Assembly (NCBI GenBank): GCA_964631745.1 | Contig: CAZVWV010000033.1 | Span: 1-29,811, forward strand | Direction: 5' to 3' | Source of the DNA: CAZVWV01 sp964631745 | Lineage (GTDB): Bacteria > Bdellovibrionota_C > UBA2361 > JBGSMV01 | Length of the DNA stretch: 29,811 nt | Shown: piece after piece, positions 1-8,351 of the stretch | Numbering within the stretch: position 1 is the first letter of the stretch | Layout: every line of letters starts with the position of its first letter | Position numbers and translations under genes: made by a program | The notes under the pieces: model-generated | Seen by the model: only the letters and a program-made list of their open reading frames with translations | The model's database searches: none | What the model was told of the DNA's origin: nothing

Positions 1-2
1 AT

Positions 3-1247
3 AAGCTATTAAGCGATATGTCATTTCGCACCTGGGAGTCTATTCTATCATATCTTACAGCATATCTTACTGAACGAGCGCTAAGCTCAAAGAGGCTGGT
101 TTTAGTTCTAGATGAGCTCCAGTGGTTGGCGGCTGGTAGAACTAAATTGATTTCTTTACTTAAATACTACTGGGACAATAAATGGAAGCCCCAAGGGGTA
201 ACATTAGTCTTATGCGGCTCCATCGCCTCATTCATGATAAAAAAAGTATTAAATTCAAAAGCTCTTTACGGGCGCATCAATCTGGAATTGCATCTCACTG
301 CCCTTAAACCTTCAGAGTGTGTTCATTTCTTGCCAAATAGGAACCCCGAAGAGATTCTTAACTACCTCCTAATCTTTGGGGGTATTCCCAAATATTTTGA
401 GGAGATCGATATTCGACAATCGTTCGACAAGAATGTAGCCAGGCTTTGCTTTTCACCTCAAGGCGCTCTTTTTGCTGAGTTCGAACGGATATTTTACGGG
501 CAGTTTTCAGAAGCGCGATCATACCTGGCAATAGTAAAGGCCTTGGCGGGAGGACCGAGGACTCTCACTGAGATTTCTTTGGCGACAAAGATTCATTCCG
601 GAGGGGGACTGAAGGGCCTAATTTCAAATCTTGAGCAAGCTGATTTTATCCGACTATTACGTAAATTTGGATCAAAGGAGTCCACCAAAGAAAGGAAGTA
701 CATTATCAGTGATGAATACATTGCCTTCTATTTGAAATATATAAAGCCCAACATTTACGCGATCAAGGAACAAGATAGCTATGGTCTCTTCAAGAAACTT
801 GTAAAACCGCGATGGCGGCCTTGGTTGGGAATTGCGTTTGAGCGATTCTGCCTAAAACACTCATATTATTTAGCAGAATTGTTCGGTTTCGCGGATGAGG
901 TGGAAGACAGTGGGCCTCTCTTAGAGCGCGATAGTCCCGGATTCCAAATCGACCTGCTCTATAAACGATCGGATAAAGTCATAGTCGTCTGCGAAGTGAA
1001 ATCTCAATTGGAAGCAGTAGACACTGAAATAATTCCGGAGCTAAGCAAGAAACTCGCACGTTATAAACCGCCTCGAGGATATTCGGTTGAGAAAGCACTC
1101 ATTAGCCTTTATGGCCCAAGCGCTTCTTTACAAAAATCGGGATTTTTTCAACATGACTTAAGGCTGGCCCAAATTATTGCCCAAGACTCGCTTAGTCAAG
1201 ACTCTGGGCTCTCCCGAACGACTAAAAACACTCGGCGACGAGGTTAG
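3..1247 (+). CDS. AAA-family ATPase with C-terminal nuclease-like domain, 5' end outside window
   Basis: The frame is open to the left edge (codons before the first ATG at 18 read K-L-L-S-D), so the gene starts upstream and the Walker A loop is not visible. What remains has a Walker B strand (LVLVLDELQW, about residue 28 from the ATG), a sensor-1-like strand ending in LVLCGS, the FGGIPKYF segment typical of the AAA_14/archaeal ATPase group, a winged-helix-like middle (residues about 165-240), and a C-terminal part with ERFC and an IDLLY...VVCEVKS stretch. The last resembles the restriction-endonuclease-like fold at the end of DUF234/DUF4143 ATPases. These proteins are common, mobile and of unknown function. 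The gene ends convergently with the sigma-like gene at 1324. Assignment to the superfamily is fairly sure; the subfamily is inference. Confidence 0.75.
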   Translation, partial: KLLSDMSFRTWESILSYLTAYLTERALSSKRLVLVLDELQWLAAGRTKLISLLKYYWDNKWKPQGVTLVLCGSIASFMIKKVLNSKALYGRINLELHLTALKPSECVHFLPNRNPEEILNYLLIFGGIPKYFEEIDIRQSFDKNVARLCFSPQGALFAEFERIFYGQFSEARSYLAIVKALAGGPRTLTEISLATKIHSGGGLKGLISNLEQADFIRLLRKFGSKESTKERKYIISDEYIAFYLKYIKPNIYAIKEQDSYGLFKKLVKPRWRPWLGIAFERFCLKHSYYLAELFGFADEVEDSGPLLERDSPGFQIDLLYKRSDKVIVVCEVKSQLEAVDTEIIPELSKKLARYKPPRGYSVEKALISLYGPSASLQKSGFFQHDLRLAQIIAQDSLSQDSGLSRTTKNTRRRG

Positions 1248-1323
1248 AGTTAGAAATTCACGCTTTGTAACCTCTCGCCCTTACGAAAGGCACATTATGT
1301 TCGGTTGCAGTTGGAGAATAACT

Positions 1324-2238
1324 TTAGTTATTCACCGCCACCAACATTTCACTAGTGCGTGTAACCAAACTGACATTCGCTACGTGGCTGCGTTTGGAAA
1401 CGATGCGTTGCTGCGATCGTGGCTTTCTGCGTCGCACCAGTTTTCTCTCAAGCGGGCGGCGTGCTGCCTTTATCTGCTCAAAGCGTGGTAACTCGGCAAG
1501 CTGTTCTGAGTCGTAGCATTTGGCTACTTCACCGAGTAAGGCGTCCAAAGCTTTCTTTTTTACACGCGATACGTGACAGCGGCTGTAGCCTAACGAGCTT
1601 GCAACGTCTTGGAGCGGCTCTTCATTTAAGAAGACTCTAAAGAGTACTTCTCTTTCGAGCTTATCTAGTTTGTTACAAGCTTCTAGGCTAGTGGCCAAAA
1701 GCTCTTTTTTCATTAAAATTTCGTCAGGAAGCATATTTTCTCTATTTGAAAGCGCATCCGCAACCTCAACGGCCGAGATGGCGCGGCCTTCCAAGCTTCC
1801 ATCTTCATCATCGCGCCCAGCAAACTGCGAATCGATATCGTAAAGCGGTACCGAGTTAATTTTTGTGATTGAAGTAATGGTTCTGATTAAATTTCCCTTC
1901 AAATGATAGAAAAGAAAGGTCAAGAAGCTTGCGCCCATGGCGGGGTTGTAGCGGTTCACCGCTTCGCAAAGCGAGAGGTCCACTAAGCTATGCACCTCAT
2001 TAAGGTCGAGGCGGCAGTTCCAACGCCGCAGGATACTAAAGGCGATTTTTCTAGCTTTGATCTGGTAGCGCATAACTAGGTCTTCGCGAGCTGCTGCAGA
2101 TAGGGGGCGCGTCTTGGCTTTGGCGCTTTTAAAGAGCGAAACAACCTTACCCTTCTGTGCTGATTTCTTGTTCGAAATCTTCTTGGAAGACTTATCTAAC
2201 TCTTCGTATTGCTTGAATTTTAAGTTAGTGGCAGGCAT
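1324..2238 (-). CDS. Sigma-70-family RNA polymerase sigma factor-like protein
   Basis: A 304-residue protein with two sigma-70 modules. Residues about 51-125 look like region 2: helices with ARKIAFSILRRW, a VDLSLCEAVNRYNP segment like the core-binding helix, and an aromatic FLTFLFYHLKG strip where promoter melting occurs. Residues about 188-236 look like the region 4 helix-turn-helix (LDKLEREVLFRVFL, DVASSLGYSRCHVSRVKKKAL). The N-terminal 45 residues are lysine/serine rich, and the C-terminal 60 form a very basic tail not typical of sigma factors. A strong AGGAG lies 8 nt before the ATG. It is divergent from a second sigma-like gene at 2471. It is probably an alternative sigma factor; its regulon cannot be read from here, though the T3SS-type operon 4 kb away is a candidate. 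Confidence 0.8.
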   Translation of the reverse strand: MPATNLKFKQYEELDKSSKKISNKKSAQKGKVVSLFKSAKAKTRPLSAAAREDLVMRYQIKARKIAFSILRRWNCRLDLNEVHSLVDLSLCEAVNRYNPAMGASFLTFLFYHLKGNLIRTITSITKINSVPLYDIDSQFAGRDDEDGSLEGRAISAVEVADALSNRENMLPDEILMKKELLATSLEACNKLDKLEREVLFRVFLNEEPLQDVASSLGYSRCHVSRVKKKALDALLGEVAKCYDSEQLAELPRFEQIKAARRPLERKLVRRRKPRSQQRIVSKRSHVANVSLVTRTSEMLVAVNN

Positions 2239-2277
2239 TCTAAACTCCTATCCTTTCTGCTTTAATCCTTTAGCGAC

Positions 2278-2296
2278 GGGGGCCTCAGCGGCCCCC
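2278..2296. other. GC-rich hairpin in the divergent intergenic region
   Basis: GGGGGCC, a five-base loop TCAGC, then GGCCCCC: a perfect 7-bp stem between the two divergent sigma-like genes, within the probable 5' leader of the minus-strand gene. It has no T-run in either direction, so it is a better candidate for an operator or leader structure than for a terminator. Confidence 0.45.
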
Positions 2297-2422
2297 AAGT
2301 GACTCTCTCGTTAAGCGCTTATTCCTTAGGAAATCCGTCAGAAATAAGCATGAAACACCATCTGCACACCTATCAGCACCACACGCAGATTTACTTCAGA
2401 GTTTTTTTGACAATTTTACCGA

Positions 2423-2450
2423 TTGCGAGGCATCGAAACTGTAATACAAT
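2423..2450 (+). promoter_or_regulatory. Putative promoter of the second sigma-like gene
   Basis: TTGCGA (2423-2428), 16 nt, then TACAAT (2445-2450) would start transcription near 2457, about 14 nt before the ATG at 2471. A better -35-like TTGACA at 2407 is too far from this -10 (32 nt). The call rests only on matches to the vegetative consensus. Confidence 0.3.
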
Positions 2451-2470
2451 AAAAAGACTAGGTTTTTTCA

Positions 2471-3289
2471 ATGTCGTCAGAAGCACAAACACAGGAAAAA
2501 ATAACGCACGCAACCATCTCGGTCGAAGATGCGGATCAGCTTGCGCTCGAACACCGCGGCTGGGCTGAGAGCATTGCGCGCTCGGTTGCCAGAGCTTGGA
2601 ATCTTGATTGGGAGCTGGACGGCCTGGATGGGGCCGCCATGGAAGCGCTCATTTTTTGCGCTAGACGGTTTCAACCTTCGCGCGGTGTGCCCTTCAAGGG
2701 TTACGCTAGGAAGCGCATTCATGAAGCCTCAAGTGACGCCGCCCGCAAATCCCGCGGCTGGCGTAGCGGATCTCGCACTGAAGTACAAGCGCGTGAGATC
2801 TCCGCGGACTTATTAAATGTATTCCCAGAGCTGCGTGACGGCCAGCTACCAGGTGGCGATGAAGGCGATGGCGACACACGCGGCGCGGTTAGACAACTAT
2901 TGATGGGAGCAACAATCTTAGCCGCGCGCGCTGATGGCTCTGAGCCCCTTAGTGCCGAAGACACCATGGATTTCAAGCGTGTTGTTTCTCGCATGGCCGC
3001 CCTGGACCCTATACATCAAAGTTTGCTCTGGAAAATATACTGGGAAGGCTGCTCGCTGAGAAACGTGGCTGAGGAGTGGGAGACTGATGAACTAAATGTC
3101 ATTCGAGAACACAAGGTCTTACTAGAATATCTTCATAAGAGTATCGGAAAGAATGCTAAGGCAGCGGCGGTTAAAATTCGCCCGGGCTTAAAGCACGTGG
3201 CGCAAAAACTCAGCAATAAAAAAGAGAGAGGGGAAGCGGGTAGAGGGGAATTTTCCCAACTGTTCGAGGCCAAGAGGAGCAGCAAATGA
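2471..3289 (+). CDS. Divergent sigma-70-like protein
   Basis: A 272-residue protein weakly but recognisably organised like a sigma factor. Residues about 23-98 resemble region 2 (LALEHRGWAESIARSVARAW, then AAMEALIFCARRFQPSRG and FKGYARKRIHEA, matching the usual A..GL..A...FDP.RG..F..YA...I pattern). Residues about 170-225 resemble region 4 (LDPIHQSLLWKIYWEG, SLRNVAEEW...). An acidic, glycine-rich linker lies between. The recognition helix is poorly conserved, so promoter specificity may be altered or lost. The stop overlaps the start of the next gene (ATGA), so the two are translationally coupled. It could be an active alternative sigma factor or a sigma-like regulator. Confidence 0.7.
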   Translation: MSSEAQTQEKITHATISVEDADQLALEHRGWAESIARSVARAWNLDWELDGLDGAAMEALIFCARRFQPSRGVPFKGYARKRIHEASSDAARKSRGWRSGSRTEVQAREISADLLNVFPELRDGQLPGGDEGDGDTRGAVRQLLMGATILAARADGSEPLSAEDTMDFKRVVSRMAALDPIHQSLLWKIYWEGCSLRNVAEEWETDELNVIREHKVLLEYLHKSIGKNAKAAAVKIRPGLKHVAQKLSNKKERGEAGRGEFSQLFEAKRSSK

Positions 3290-3618
3290 CCGACAAAATT
3301 GGTAAGAAGAAAAAGATCGGCACCGTACAGTCCACTGAGCGAACCACGGAAGTCGAAAGCACCGGAGCAGTCTCGGGCGTTGATGCCGTCAAACCCACTT
3401 CTGGGGTGGGAGCCGTTGGTAAAGCACAAGGCATCGGAAAACGAGGGCCCACGCGCATTATGAGCATGGCGGAGCGGGCAGAGTTAATGCGCTTGGTGGA
3501 AGAAGAAGCAGAGAAGATGTTTCCCGGCGCCAGCATGAATCCAGAGCGAAAGCGCGCAGTTGTTGAAGCCGTCAAGATGGCTGTGGACTCGGGCATTGCG
3601 CCGGAAGTCGAGGAGTAG
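3286..3618 (+). CDS. Small hypothetical protein coupled to the sigma-like gene
   Basis: I do not recognise this 110-residue protein. Residues 1-50 are low in complexity (KKKK, then Thr/Ser/Val/Gly-rich), probably disordered. Residues about 58-110 look helical (MSMAERAELMRLVEEEAEKMF, then a second helix ERKRAVVEAVKMAVDSG). The ATG overlaps the stop of the sigma-like gene by 4 nt, so the two are co-translated and it may act as a partner or anti-factor; that is inference from position alone. Its stop lies only 5 nt from the end of the convergent chemotaxis gene. Confidence 0.6.
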   Translation: MTDKIGKKKKIGTVQSTERTTEVESTGAVSGVDAVKPTSGVGAVGKAQGIGKRGPTRIMSMAERAELMRLVEEEAEKMFPGASMNPERKRAVVEAVKMAVDSGIAPEVEE

Positions 3619-3623
3619 CAGGA

Positions 3624-5336
3624 CTAATGATAAACCTGCCCCTCTGTCTGATCGTTTCTGGGCGCCGGGTTCGAGGCAGGAGTCATAGTCGAGCCCCCTC
3701 GGGGTTGCGATATATTACTGCCCCTTTGAACCTTACCCGACTGCTGCGTTCTTCCAAATACCAGTTTTGAGAGTCGTTCAATTACACTGCTCATATCCTG
3801 CGCCTGACTTAAGAGCTCTTCACTGGCTGCGGCTGACTCTTCTGATGAGGCCGAATTTGCCTGCGTTACCTTATCCAGTTGATTCATGGCTGTGCTTACC
3901 TGAGAGATTCCAATCGACTGCTCGTTACTAGCGGCGTCAATCTCGCCCACAATTGAGGCTGCTTTTTCAACAAATTCGTTAATCTGTCGAAACGAAGTAT
4001 TTACTTCCTTGGCACGCTTGGCGCCATCACCTGAGAGCTCCCTCGAACGCTCAATCTTTTGCGAGGTATCTTTAGCGGCCGCGGCGCTTCTTTGAGCCAG
4101 CGCTCTAACTTCTTCCGCAACCACCGCAAACCCTTTACCGGCATCACCAGCTCGGGCAGCCTCAACCGCTGCATTTAGTGCCAGCAAATTAGTTTGAAAA
4201 GCGATCTCGTCGATGGTTTTAATAATTAAAGCCGTTTCGTCAGATGCATCTTGAATTTTCTGAGTCGAATTCACCATCTGTTGCATGTTGAGCGAGCCTT
4301 GATCGCAAAGATTTTTAATCGATTCAATGATTCCGCTTGCTTGTTTGGCGTTATCGGCATTTTGTTTAGACATGGAGGCTATCTCTTCAACAGAGGCAGC
4401 GGTTTCTTGCAATGAGGCCGCCTGCTCGGATGCTCCTTGCGCCAAAGATTGACCACCCCGCGCGACTTGTTGAGCAGAGACAGACACCTGTTCGGCGCCT
4501 CCCCATAGTCTTCCCACGATGGCTGTGACCGGCCTGGTGATGCTCAACTGCACCAAAGTGCCAATTACAAGAGCCACCAAAACAATCGCCAAACTTGGAG
4601 CCACATCCCAAAATAGGGCTGCATTAAAAAAGGCGATACGATTATCAAGTAGTATATCTAACTGCTCAATACCCACACGCCAAGTTTCGAAACTTTGTCG
4701 TCTTGCAACTTGCCCTGCCTCTAAGAAATCTTTACTAGAGACCTTAGTGAGGTCCCCGGCGGCTAGCGTTTTAACCAATTCCGAGAAAGCTCTGTTTGTA
4801 TCGACATATGATTTAAGAGATTTAGCATAATCATTTTGAAAACTGTCGCTGAGACCGTAGAAATTCCCGTCTTCTTTGAGCGCTGTAGTCGAACTGGCTT
4901 CAACCCTGCCGATATCTGCCTCATCTAACATGGCAGCAAATACTGCTAACTTAATCTGATCTTCTTGTGTAATTGTGCCCCGGTTAAATAGATCCGCTCC
5001 GTACTGCAAAACATCGCTAAGCCGGTCCTGCGTCTGTGGTAGAGCTAGCAAAGTAACGTCCATTAAATAGTAGCTATCCAGATCGGGATCTAAGATCAAA
5101 TTTGAAGTATCCCCCAAATGGGCGATCATACCCCGAATGTTTGTAAGCAGCGTCTTGTGAGCGGCGTCTAAATCTTCCAAAGTTTGTGTGCTCCAAGATT
5201 CTTTCAGAGCCTGCCACTGCTGACTTAAAGTTTCCACGTTGAAACTAGAGCGATTACGACTCTCAAGCTCCTCTTTGGTAAATTTCAGATCGATTAGCCT
5301 CTTGAACTTTAACCACTTGCGAAAGTTCGGAGTCAA
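3624..5336 (-). CDS. Methyl-accepting chemotaxis protein, main part (frame-disrupted)
   Basis: This 570-residue frame carries most of a transmembrane chemoreceptor. Residues about 30-235 hold the rest of the periplasmic helical sensor domain, including ILDPDLDSYYLMD, a signature of the sensor of many MCPs. The second membrane helix is at about 240-268 (LAIVLVALVIGTLVQLSI), followed by HAMP-like residues (TRPVTAIV) and a long signalling coiled coil. The hairpin tip at about 373-415 contains IDEIAFQTNLLALNAAVEAARAG and GKGFAVVAEEVRALAQRS, where CheA and CheW dock. No C-terminal NWETF-like pentapeptide for methylase tethering is seen. The first 20 residues (KWLKFKRLID) do not fit the family; the true N-terminus lies in another frame at 5263-5604. 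It is a frameshifted gene, or a sequence error. Confidence 0.9.
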   Translation of the reverse strand: MTPNFRKWLKFKRLIDLKFTKEELESRNRSSFNVETLSQQWQALKESWSTQTLEDLDAAHKTLLTNIRGMIAHLGDTSNLILDPDLDSYYLMDVTLLALPQTQDRLSDVLQYGADLFNRGTITQEDQIKLAVFAAMLDEADIGRVEASSTTALKEDGNFYGLSDSFQNDYAKSLKSYVDTNRAFSELVKTLAAGDLTKVSSKDFLEAGQVARRQSFETWRVGIEQLDILLDNRIAFFNAALFWDVAPSLAIVLVALVIGTLVQLSITRPVTAIVGRLWGGAEQVSVSAQQVARGGQSLAQGASEQAASLQETAASVEEIASMSKQNADNAKQASGIIESIKNLCDQGSLNMQQMVNSTQKIQDASDETALIIKTIDEIAFQTNLLALNAAVEAARAGDAGKGFAVVAEEVRALAQRSAAAAKDTSQKIERSRELSGDGAKRAKEVNTSFRQINEFVEKAASIVGEIDAASNEQSIGISQVSTAMNQLDKVTQANSASSEESAAASEELLSQAQDMSSVIERLSKLVFGRTQQSGKVQRGSNISQPRGGSTMTPASNPAPRNDQTEGQVYH

Positions 5337-5604
5337 TCTCTCTCACCAATTCAGGTAAGCGGTCCGATTGAGTTTCCAAAAGTCTCGAAAGGTGCGTCTC
5401 CAAACGATGCTCTCCCACCGCCTTTAAGAGTCCCTCTAATGGTCGTTGGTAAGTATTGCCAAGCTTCTCTTGCGCCGCAAAATCAATATTGCTGTGCACC
5501 CTGGTCATGACGTTATAAATGAGAGTGCTAACTGGCACAAGGAACACTAGTGTCACGATCCACAACTTATGGCTTAACTTCATGTTAAATTTGAATTTTC
5601 CCAT
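5263..5604 (-). pseudogene. N-terminal piece of the same chemotaxis receptor, out of frame
   Basis: A 113-residue frame with an N-terminal membrane helix (LWIVTLVFLVPVSTLIYNV, about residues 14-32) and the start of a four-helix sensor domain (EKLGNTYQRPLEGLLKAVGEHRLETHLSRL), exactly what the downstream receptor lacks. The frames overlap for 74 nt; the family pattern passes from one to the other near 5266-5300, around ANRSEIYQ on one side and FTKEELESRN on the other. Repaired, the receptor would be about 660 residues, normal for the family. A GGGAAGGGT ribosome site precedes the ATG. Confidence 0.75.
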
Positions 5605-5686
5605 ACCCTTCCCTTCAAGCGCGTTGAACGCATACGCCTTGTAATCTCATCGGATTTGTTTAAGATTAACTTAAGGGCGATTAGGC

Positions 5687-5745
5687 GCTGCCTATCGGCC
5701 TAAGATTTAGTGCAACTTCTCGGCATCGGCCGACGAGTCGTCGGC
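5687..5745 (+). repeat. REP-like interspersed palindromic repeat, copy 1
   Basis: A 44-nt conserved block (5687-5730) ending in a palindrome at 5729-5745: GCCGACGA, a central G, TCGTCGGC. The 44-nt block recurs in inverse orientation near 29692-29735 with two mismatches, and a diverged copy ends at 29808. The palindromes differ in their outer stem bases but keep pairing and a CGA-N-TCG core. It lies between the frameshifted receptor and the acidic repeat protein. The apparent short reading frame beginning M-Q-L-L-G here is part of the repeat, not a gene. Confidence 0.8.
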
Positions 5746-5818
5746 GATCCGGAATCGCAGCATACGTTGACCTGCTGCGCGCCAATTTATTTCAACTCAA
5801 CGCCGTCTTATTCCTTCC

Positions 5819-6586
5819 CTATTCCCCTTCGTCATCACCGCTGTCGTCACCGGAGTCATCACCAGGATCAAAAGCCCCGCCATCATCGTCGCTAGGGTCC
5901 TGTTCGCCATCGGCGATACCGTCCTGATCGTTATCATCCTCGTTGTCGCCGATACTATCGTCATCGGTGTCGGGATTATTGGGATTTGTGTCCACCTCTT
6001 GCTCGCCTAAATTTGAGAGGCCGTCGTCGTCAGGATCCTCCATGTCATCGCTTACGCCGTTTTTATCGCTGTCGGATTTCTTTGGATTTGTGAGACAAAG
6101 CTGTTCATAATAGTTAATTAATCCGTCACCATCTTCATCGCCATAAGTGTCTTCTTCTTCGTCCCCATCCGAGTCGGTCTTCATCATATTGAAGCCATAG
6201 TCTTCCTCAAAGGCATTGGTCAGTTGATCACCGTCCTCATCTTCATCACCGTCAATCTCAGAATCATCGTCTGAATCGGCATCATTCGGATCCGTATGCA
6301 GCTTCTTAACTTCGTTCTTGTCATTCACTCCATCGTTATCGGAGTCTTTCTTCTTTGGGTTAGTATTGTACTTGTATTCCTGTTTGAGGGTTAGCCCATC
6401 GCCATCCTGATCTCCGGTCGCAGCATTGGGTTTCTTAGGATTTAAACCGTACTGCTTCTCCCAACTATCCGGAATCTTGTTCCCATTTCGATCCTTTACA
6501 GCAGCCAGGGCGCGATCTTCGCTGGTGACCAACGCAACCGCAAACAAAAAGACCCAGCCACATATCTTGATCGGGAACTTTACCAT
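5819..6586 (-). CDS. Secreted acidic protein with thrombospondin type 3-like Ca-binding repeats
   Basis: 255 residues with a signal peptide (about 1-29, hydrophobic VFLFAVALVT, cleavage near ALAA). After that come repeated Asp-rich loops of the form D.DGDGL....E and DSDNDGVND, spaced by NP-K-DSD pieces: at least eight, typical of thrombospondin type 3 repeats (TSP3), which bind calcium with Asp side chains. The final 25 residues are almost pure D/G/S/E. No membrane anchor or sorting domain is visible, so it is either released or held by something not seen. An AGGGG site precedes the ATG. The repeat-family assignment is secure; the biological role is unknown. Confidence 0.85.
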   Translation of the reverse strand: MVKFPIKICGWVFLFAVALVTSEDRALAAVKDRNGNKIPDSWEKQYGLNPKKPNAATGDQDGDGLTLKQEYKYNTNPKKKDSDNDGVNDKNEVKKLHTDPNDADSDDDSEIDGDEDEDGDQLTNAFEEDYGFNMMKTDSDGDEEEDTYGDEDGDGLINYYEQLCLTNPKKSDSDKNGVSDDMEDPDDDGLSNLGEQEVDTNPNNPDTDDDSIGDNEDDNDQDGIADGEQDPSDDDGGAFDPGDDSGDDSGDDEGE

Positions 6587-6742
6587 TCTAAACCCCTCGC
6601 AAACTCAATTTGTTATTACCCAAAAAGACTAAGCTACACGCCTAGGTCAAAGCCTACAGCTCCGAACAGAATTGGATTCGACCCATAAATGAATAAGCTT
6701 GCTATTGTGGGGCTAAAAACTTCGGAATACGATTATTTCGTA

Positions 6743-7774
6743 TTACTTGACGCGCATGGCGTAGCGCGCTTCGTAAATCAGAAGCTCCGCGGCTGCCACT
6801 TTTTCATCATTGATGATTAGATTCACATTGGATGATGTGGGGATCTCCGTAGCACATAAGGCTCCGGGTCGAGAGATCTCTTGCAAGTGCGCGCTATCTA
6901 ATTTAATTCGCCCTAATTCTATCGACATGCGCGTGGTGCCTTCTGGCAGCCTTGGAGCGGGCACTAGGTCATCTATGACTTCAAAGCCGAATTTTCCCTC
7001 AACTTCCACTAATTTGGCCAAATTCCAGATCTTTCCCTTGCTGCGTAAACTCACACGTTCGGAGAGAGCCACTTCAAGATCGATAACGGCCCCGGGCTTC
7101 ATGTATTCCGGCAACATGGCTGGGGGTACCGCCAGCTGTGAAATCTCTAACGACAGCTCTGCGCCCTGAGCTCCCGAATCTTTATTGGAAGTCGATCGAA
7201 TCTGACGTTTCCATAAGCCATCCAAGCGATCGACCAAGAACTTGCCTAAAAGGATCCAGACCTCAAAACGCGTACCGTTTATACTCAGCTCTAGCTGGAT
7301 AGCTCCGGCTTCTCTTACTCGCGCGGCCTGTAGATTATCGTCAAATTGCACCATGGAACTTTCGGGTCCGCTCCACGACAGAGCCAATGAGGTGAGTAGT
7401 CTCCTGGACAAATACTGAAAGAGCACATTCTGCGCCTGAATACCTGCCACAGGCGTGAGCTGAGCTATTAAATTCTTATAACTATGCGCGTCCAAGAGCA
7501 TCGCAATAGGCTCGTCATCGACGGTGCCCGCAAAACCTTTCTCCAAACCTTTTGGCGCATGCGCATGTGGCTTGACGCCATGAAGTTTAAGCTCAACACC
7601 AAGCGAAAGTCCTAACGGAATCCATTGCGCCGCAAAACCCGGAAACCAACGTTGCGGTTCGCAACATAGGAAACCACGCGACAACTTAACCTCTTGCGCA
7701 GACACATGTCGCAGCTCCCGGGCAGGCTCCCAAGGGGTCAGCACCAAATCCTGTTCGTCACCTGGCATACTCAC
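6743..7774 (-). CDS. sctQ: T3SS cytoplasmic-ring protein SctQ-like (two SpoA domains)
   Basis: A 343-residue protein with the layout of SctQ/YscQ: an N-terminal domain (about 10-200), then SpoA1 (about 205-272, LSLEISQLAVPPAM...VIDLEVALSERVSLRSKGKIWNLA) and SpoA2 (about 281-343, MSIELGRIKLDSAHLQEI...VNLIINDEKVAAAELLIYEARYAMRV). SpoA domains form the C-ring or sorting platform in T3SS and flagella. The adjacent SctJ favours a non-flagellar system over FliM/FliN. The start is taken as GTG at 7774: GGAG lies 7 nt upstream and the start overlaps the preceding stop (GTGA); an ATG at 7768 is the alternative. It is the last gene of the operon, and no SctR-SctV follow it. Confidence 0.8.
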   Translation of the reverse strand: MSMPGDEQDLVLTPWEPARELRHVSAQEVKLSRGFLCCEPQRWFPGFAAQWIPLGLSLGVELKLHGVKPHAHAPKGLEKGFAGTVDDEPIAMLLDAHSYKNLIAQLTPVAGIQAQNVLFQYLSRRLLTSLALSWSGPESSMVQFDDNLQAARVREAGAIQLELSINGTRFEVWILLGKFLVDRLDGLWKRQIRSTSNKDSGAQGAELSLEISQLAVPPAMLPEYMKPGAVIDLEVALSERVSLRSKGKIWNLAKLVEVEGKFGFEVIDDLVPAPRLPEGTTRMSIELGRIKLDSAHLQEISRPGALCATEIPTSSNVNLIINDEKVAAAELLIYEARYAMRVK

Positions 7775-8124
7775 TGTTGCTCTCCGGTTTGTTCTTTGGC
7801 TTGTTCTTTGGTTTGGGCCAGCTCACTCTCGGCAACTCTAAGTCGGTCCTTAGCTCTGGTAACTTCGCGTTGTGCCTCTAAAGATTGATCGCGCAGCGCT
7901 TTCAGCTTCTGTTCCAGCTGAGTGCGATAACGTGCAGAGAGAAGAGTAAGCGCAGCATCGCCTTTCTTAACACTCTTACTGCCACTGTACTGAAGCAATT
8001 CTGATTCCACGTTTAATATACTCTTCTCAACACCAAGCAATTTAGCCTCGCGTTTCCCCAACTCTTCTCTGACCTTAGAGATATACCTAAGAAGTTCGCT
8101 ATTGTTCGGCTCTTCTCCATTCAA
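7771..8124 (-). CDS. Small coiled-coil protein, SctO/FliJ-like by position
   Basis: 117 residues, almost entirely charged helix (KVREELGKREAKLLGVEKSILNVESELL..., then LEQKLKALRDQSLEAQREVTRAKDRLRVAESELAQTKEQ): a two-helix antiparallel coiled coil. SctO (YscO) and FliJ have this build and are encoded just before SctQ or near the ATPase, so an export stalk is likely, but sequence conservation in these proteins is too low to prove it. The start is TTG at 8124, supported by GGAGGAG 8 nt upstream and by overlap with the previous stop (TTGA). The end overlaps the SctQ start. Confidence 0.6.
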   Translation of the reverse strand: MNGEEPNNSELLRYISKVREELGKREAKLLGVEKSILNVESELLQYSGSKSVKKGDAALTLLSARYRTQLEQKLKALRDQSLEAQREVTRAKDRLRVAESELAQTKEQAKEQTGEQQ

Positions 8125-8345
8125 CCTTGTAACTCCTCCAGCGATTTTCGAAGCACGGAAGCGGCGTATGACATTCTTAAATCCATCTCAATTGAGGCTA
8201 AATCTTCAGCCGCCCGTTTCAAGGCTGTGCCACGAGTAGCGTCATTCTCCACATAGGTAGTGGCATCACGCCCGTCTAAGAGCACGGCTACACACACCAG
8301 TGCTCGATCAAAGGCCCCTAAAGATCTTAACCGTTGCAAATCCAT
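8121..8345 (-). CDS. Small hypothetical protein inside the T3SS-type operon
   Basis: 74 residues, all-helical in appearance and without a signal or membrane helix (LGAFDRALVCVAVLLDGRDA..., then TALKRAAEDLASIEMDLRMSYAASVLRKSLEEL). I do not recognise it. It begins 6 nt after sctJ with a GGAGGA site and ends overlapping the coiled-coil gene. In T3SS operons this slot after sctJ often holds SctK or SctL, but those are longer; it could also be a small chaperone or an inner-rod-like subunit. Its function is left open. Confidence 0.6.
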   Translation of the reverse strand: MDLQRLRSLGAFDRALVCVAVLLDGRDATTYVENDATRGTALKRAAEDLASIEMDLRMSYAASVLRKSLEELQG

Positions 8346-8351
8346 CTGATA

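Noticed and set aside
5710..5895. Short frame beginning M-Q-L-L-G
   Set aside because: It is translation of REP-like copy 1; the same opening appears at 29711 from copy 2, so it reflects the repeat and not a gene.
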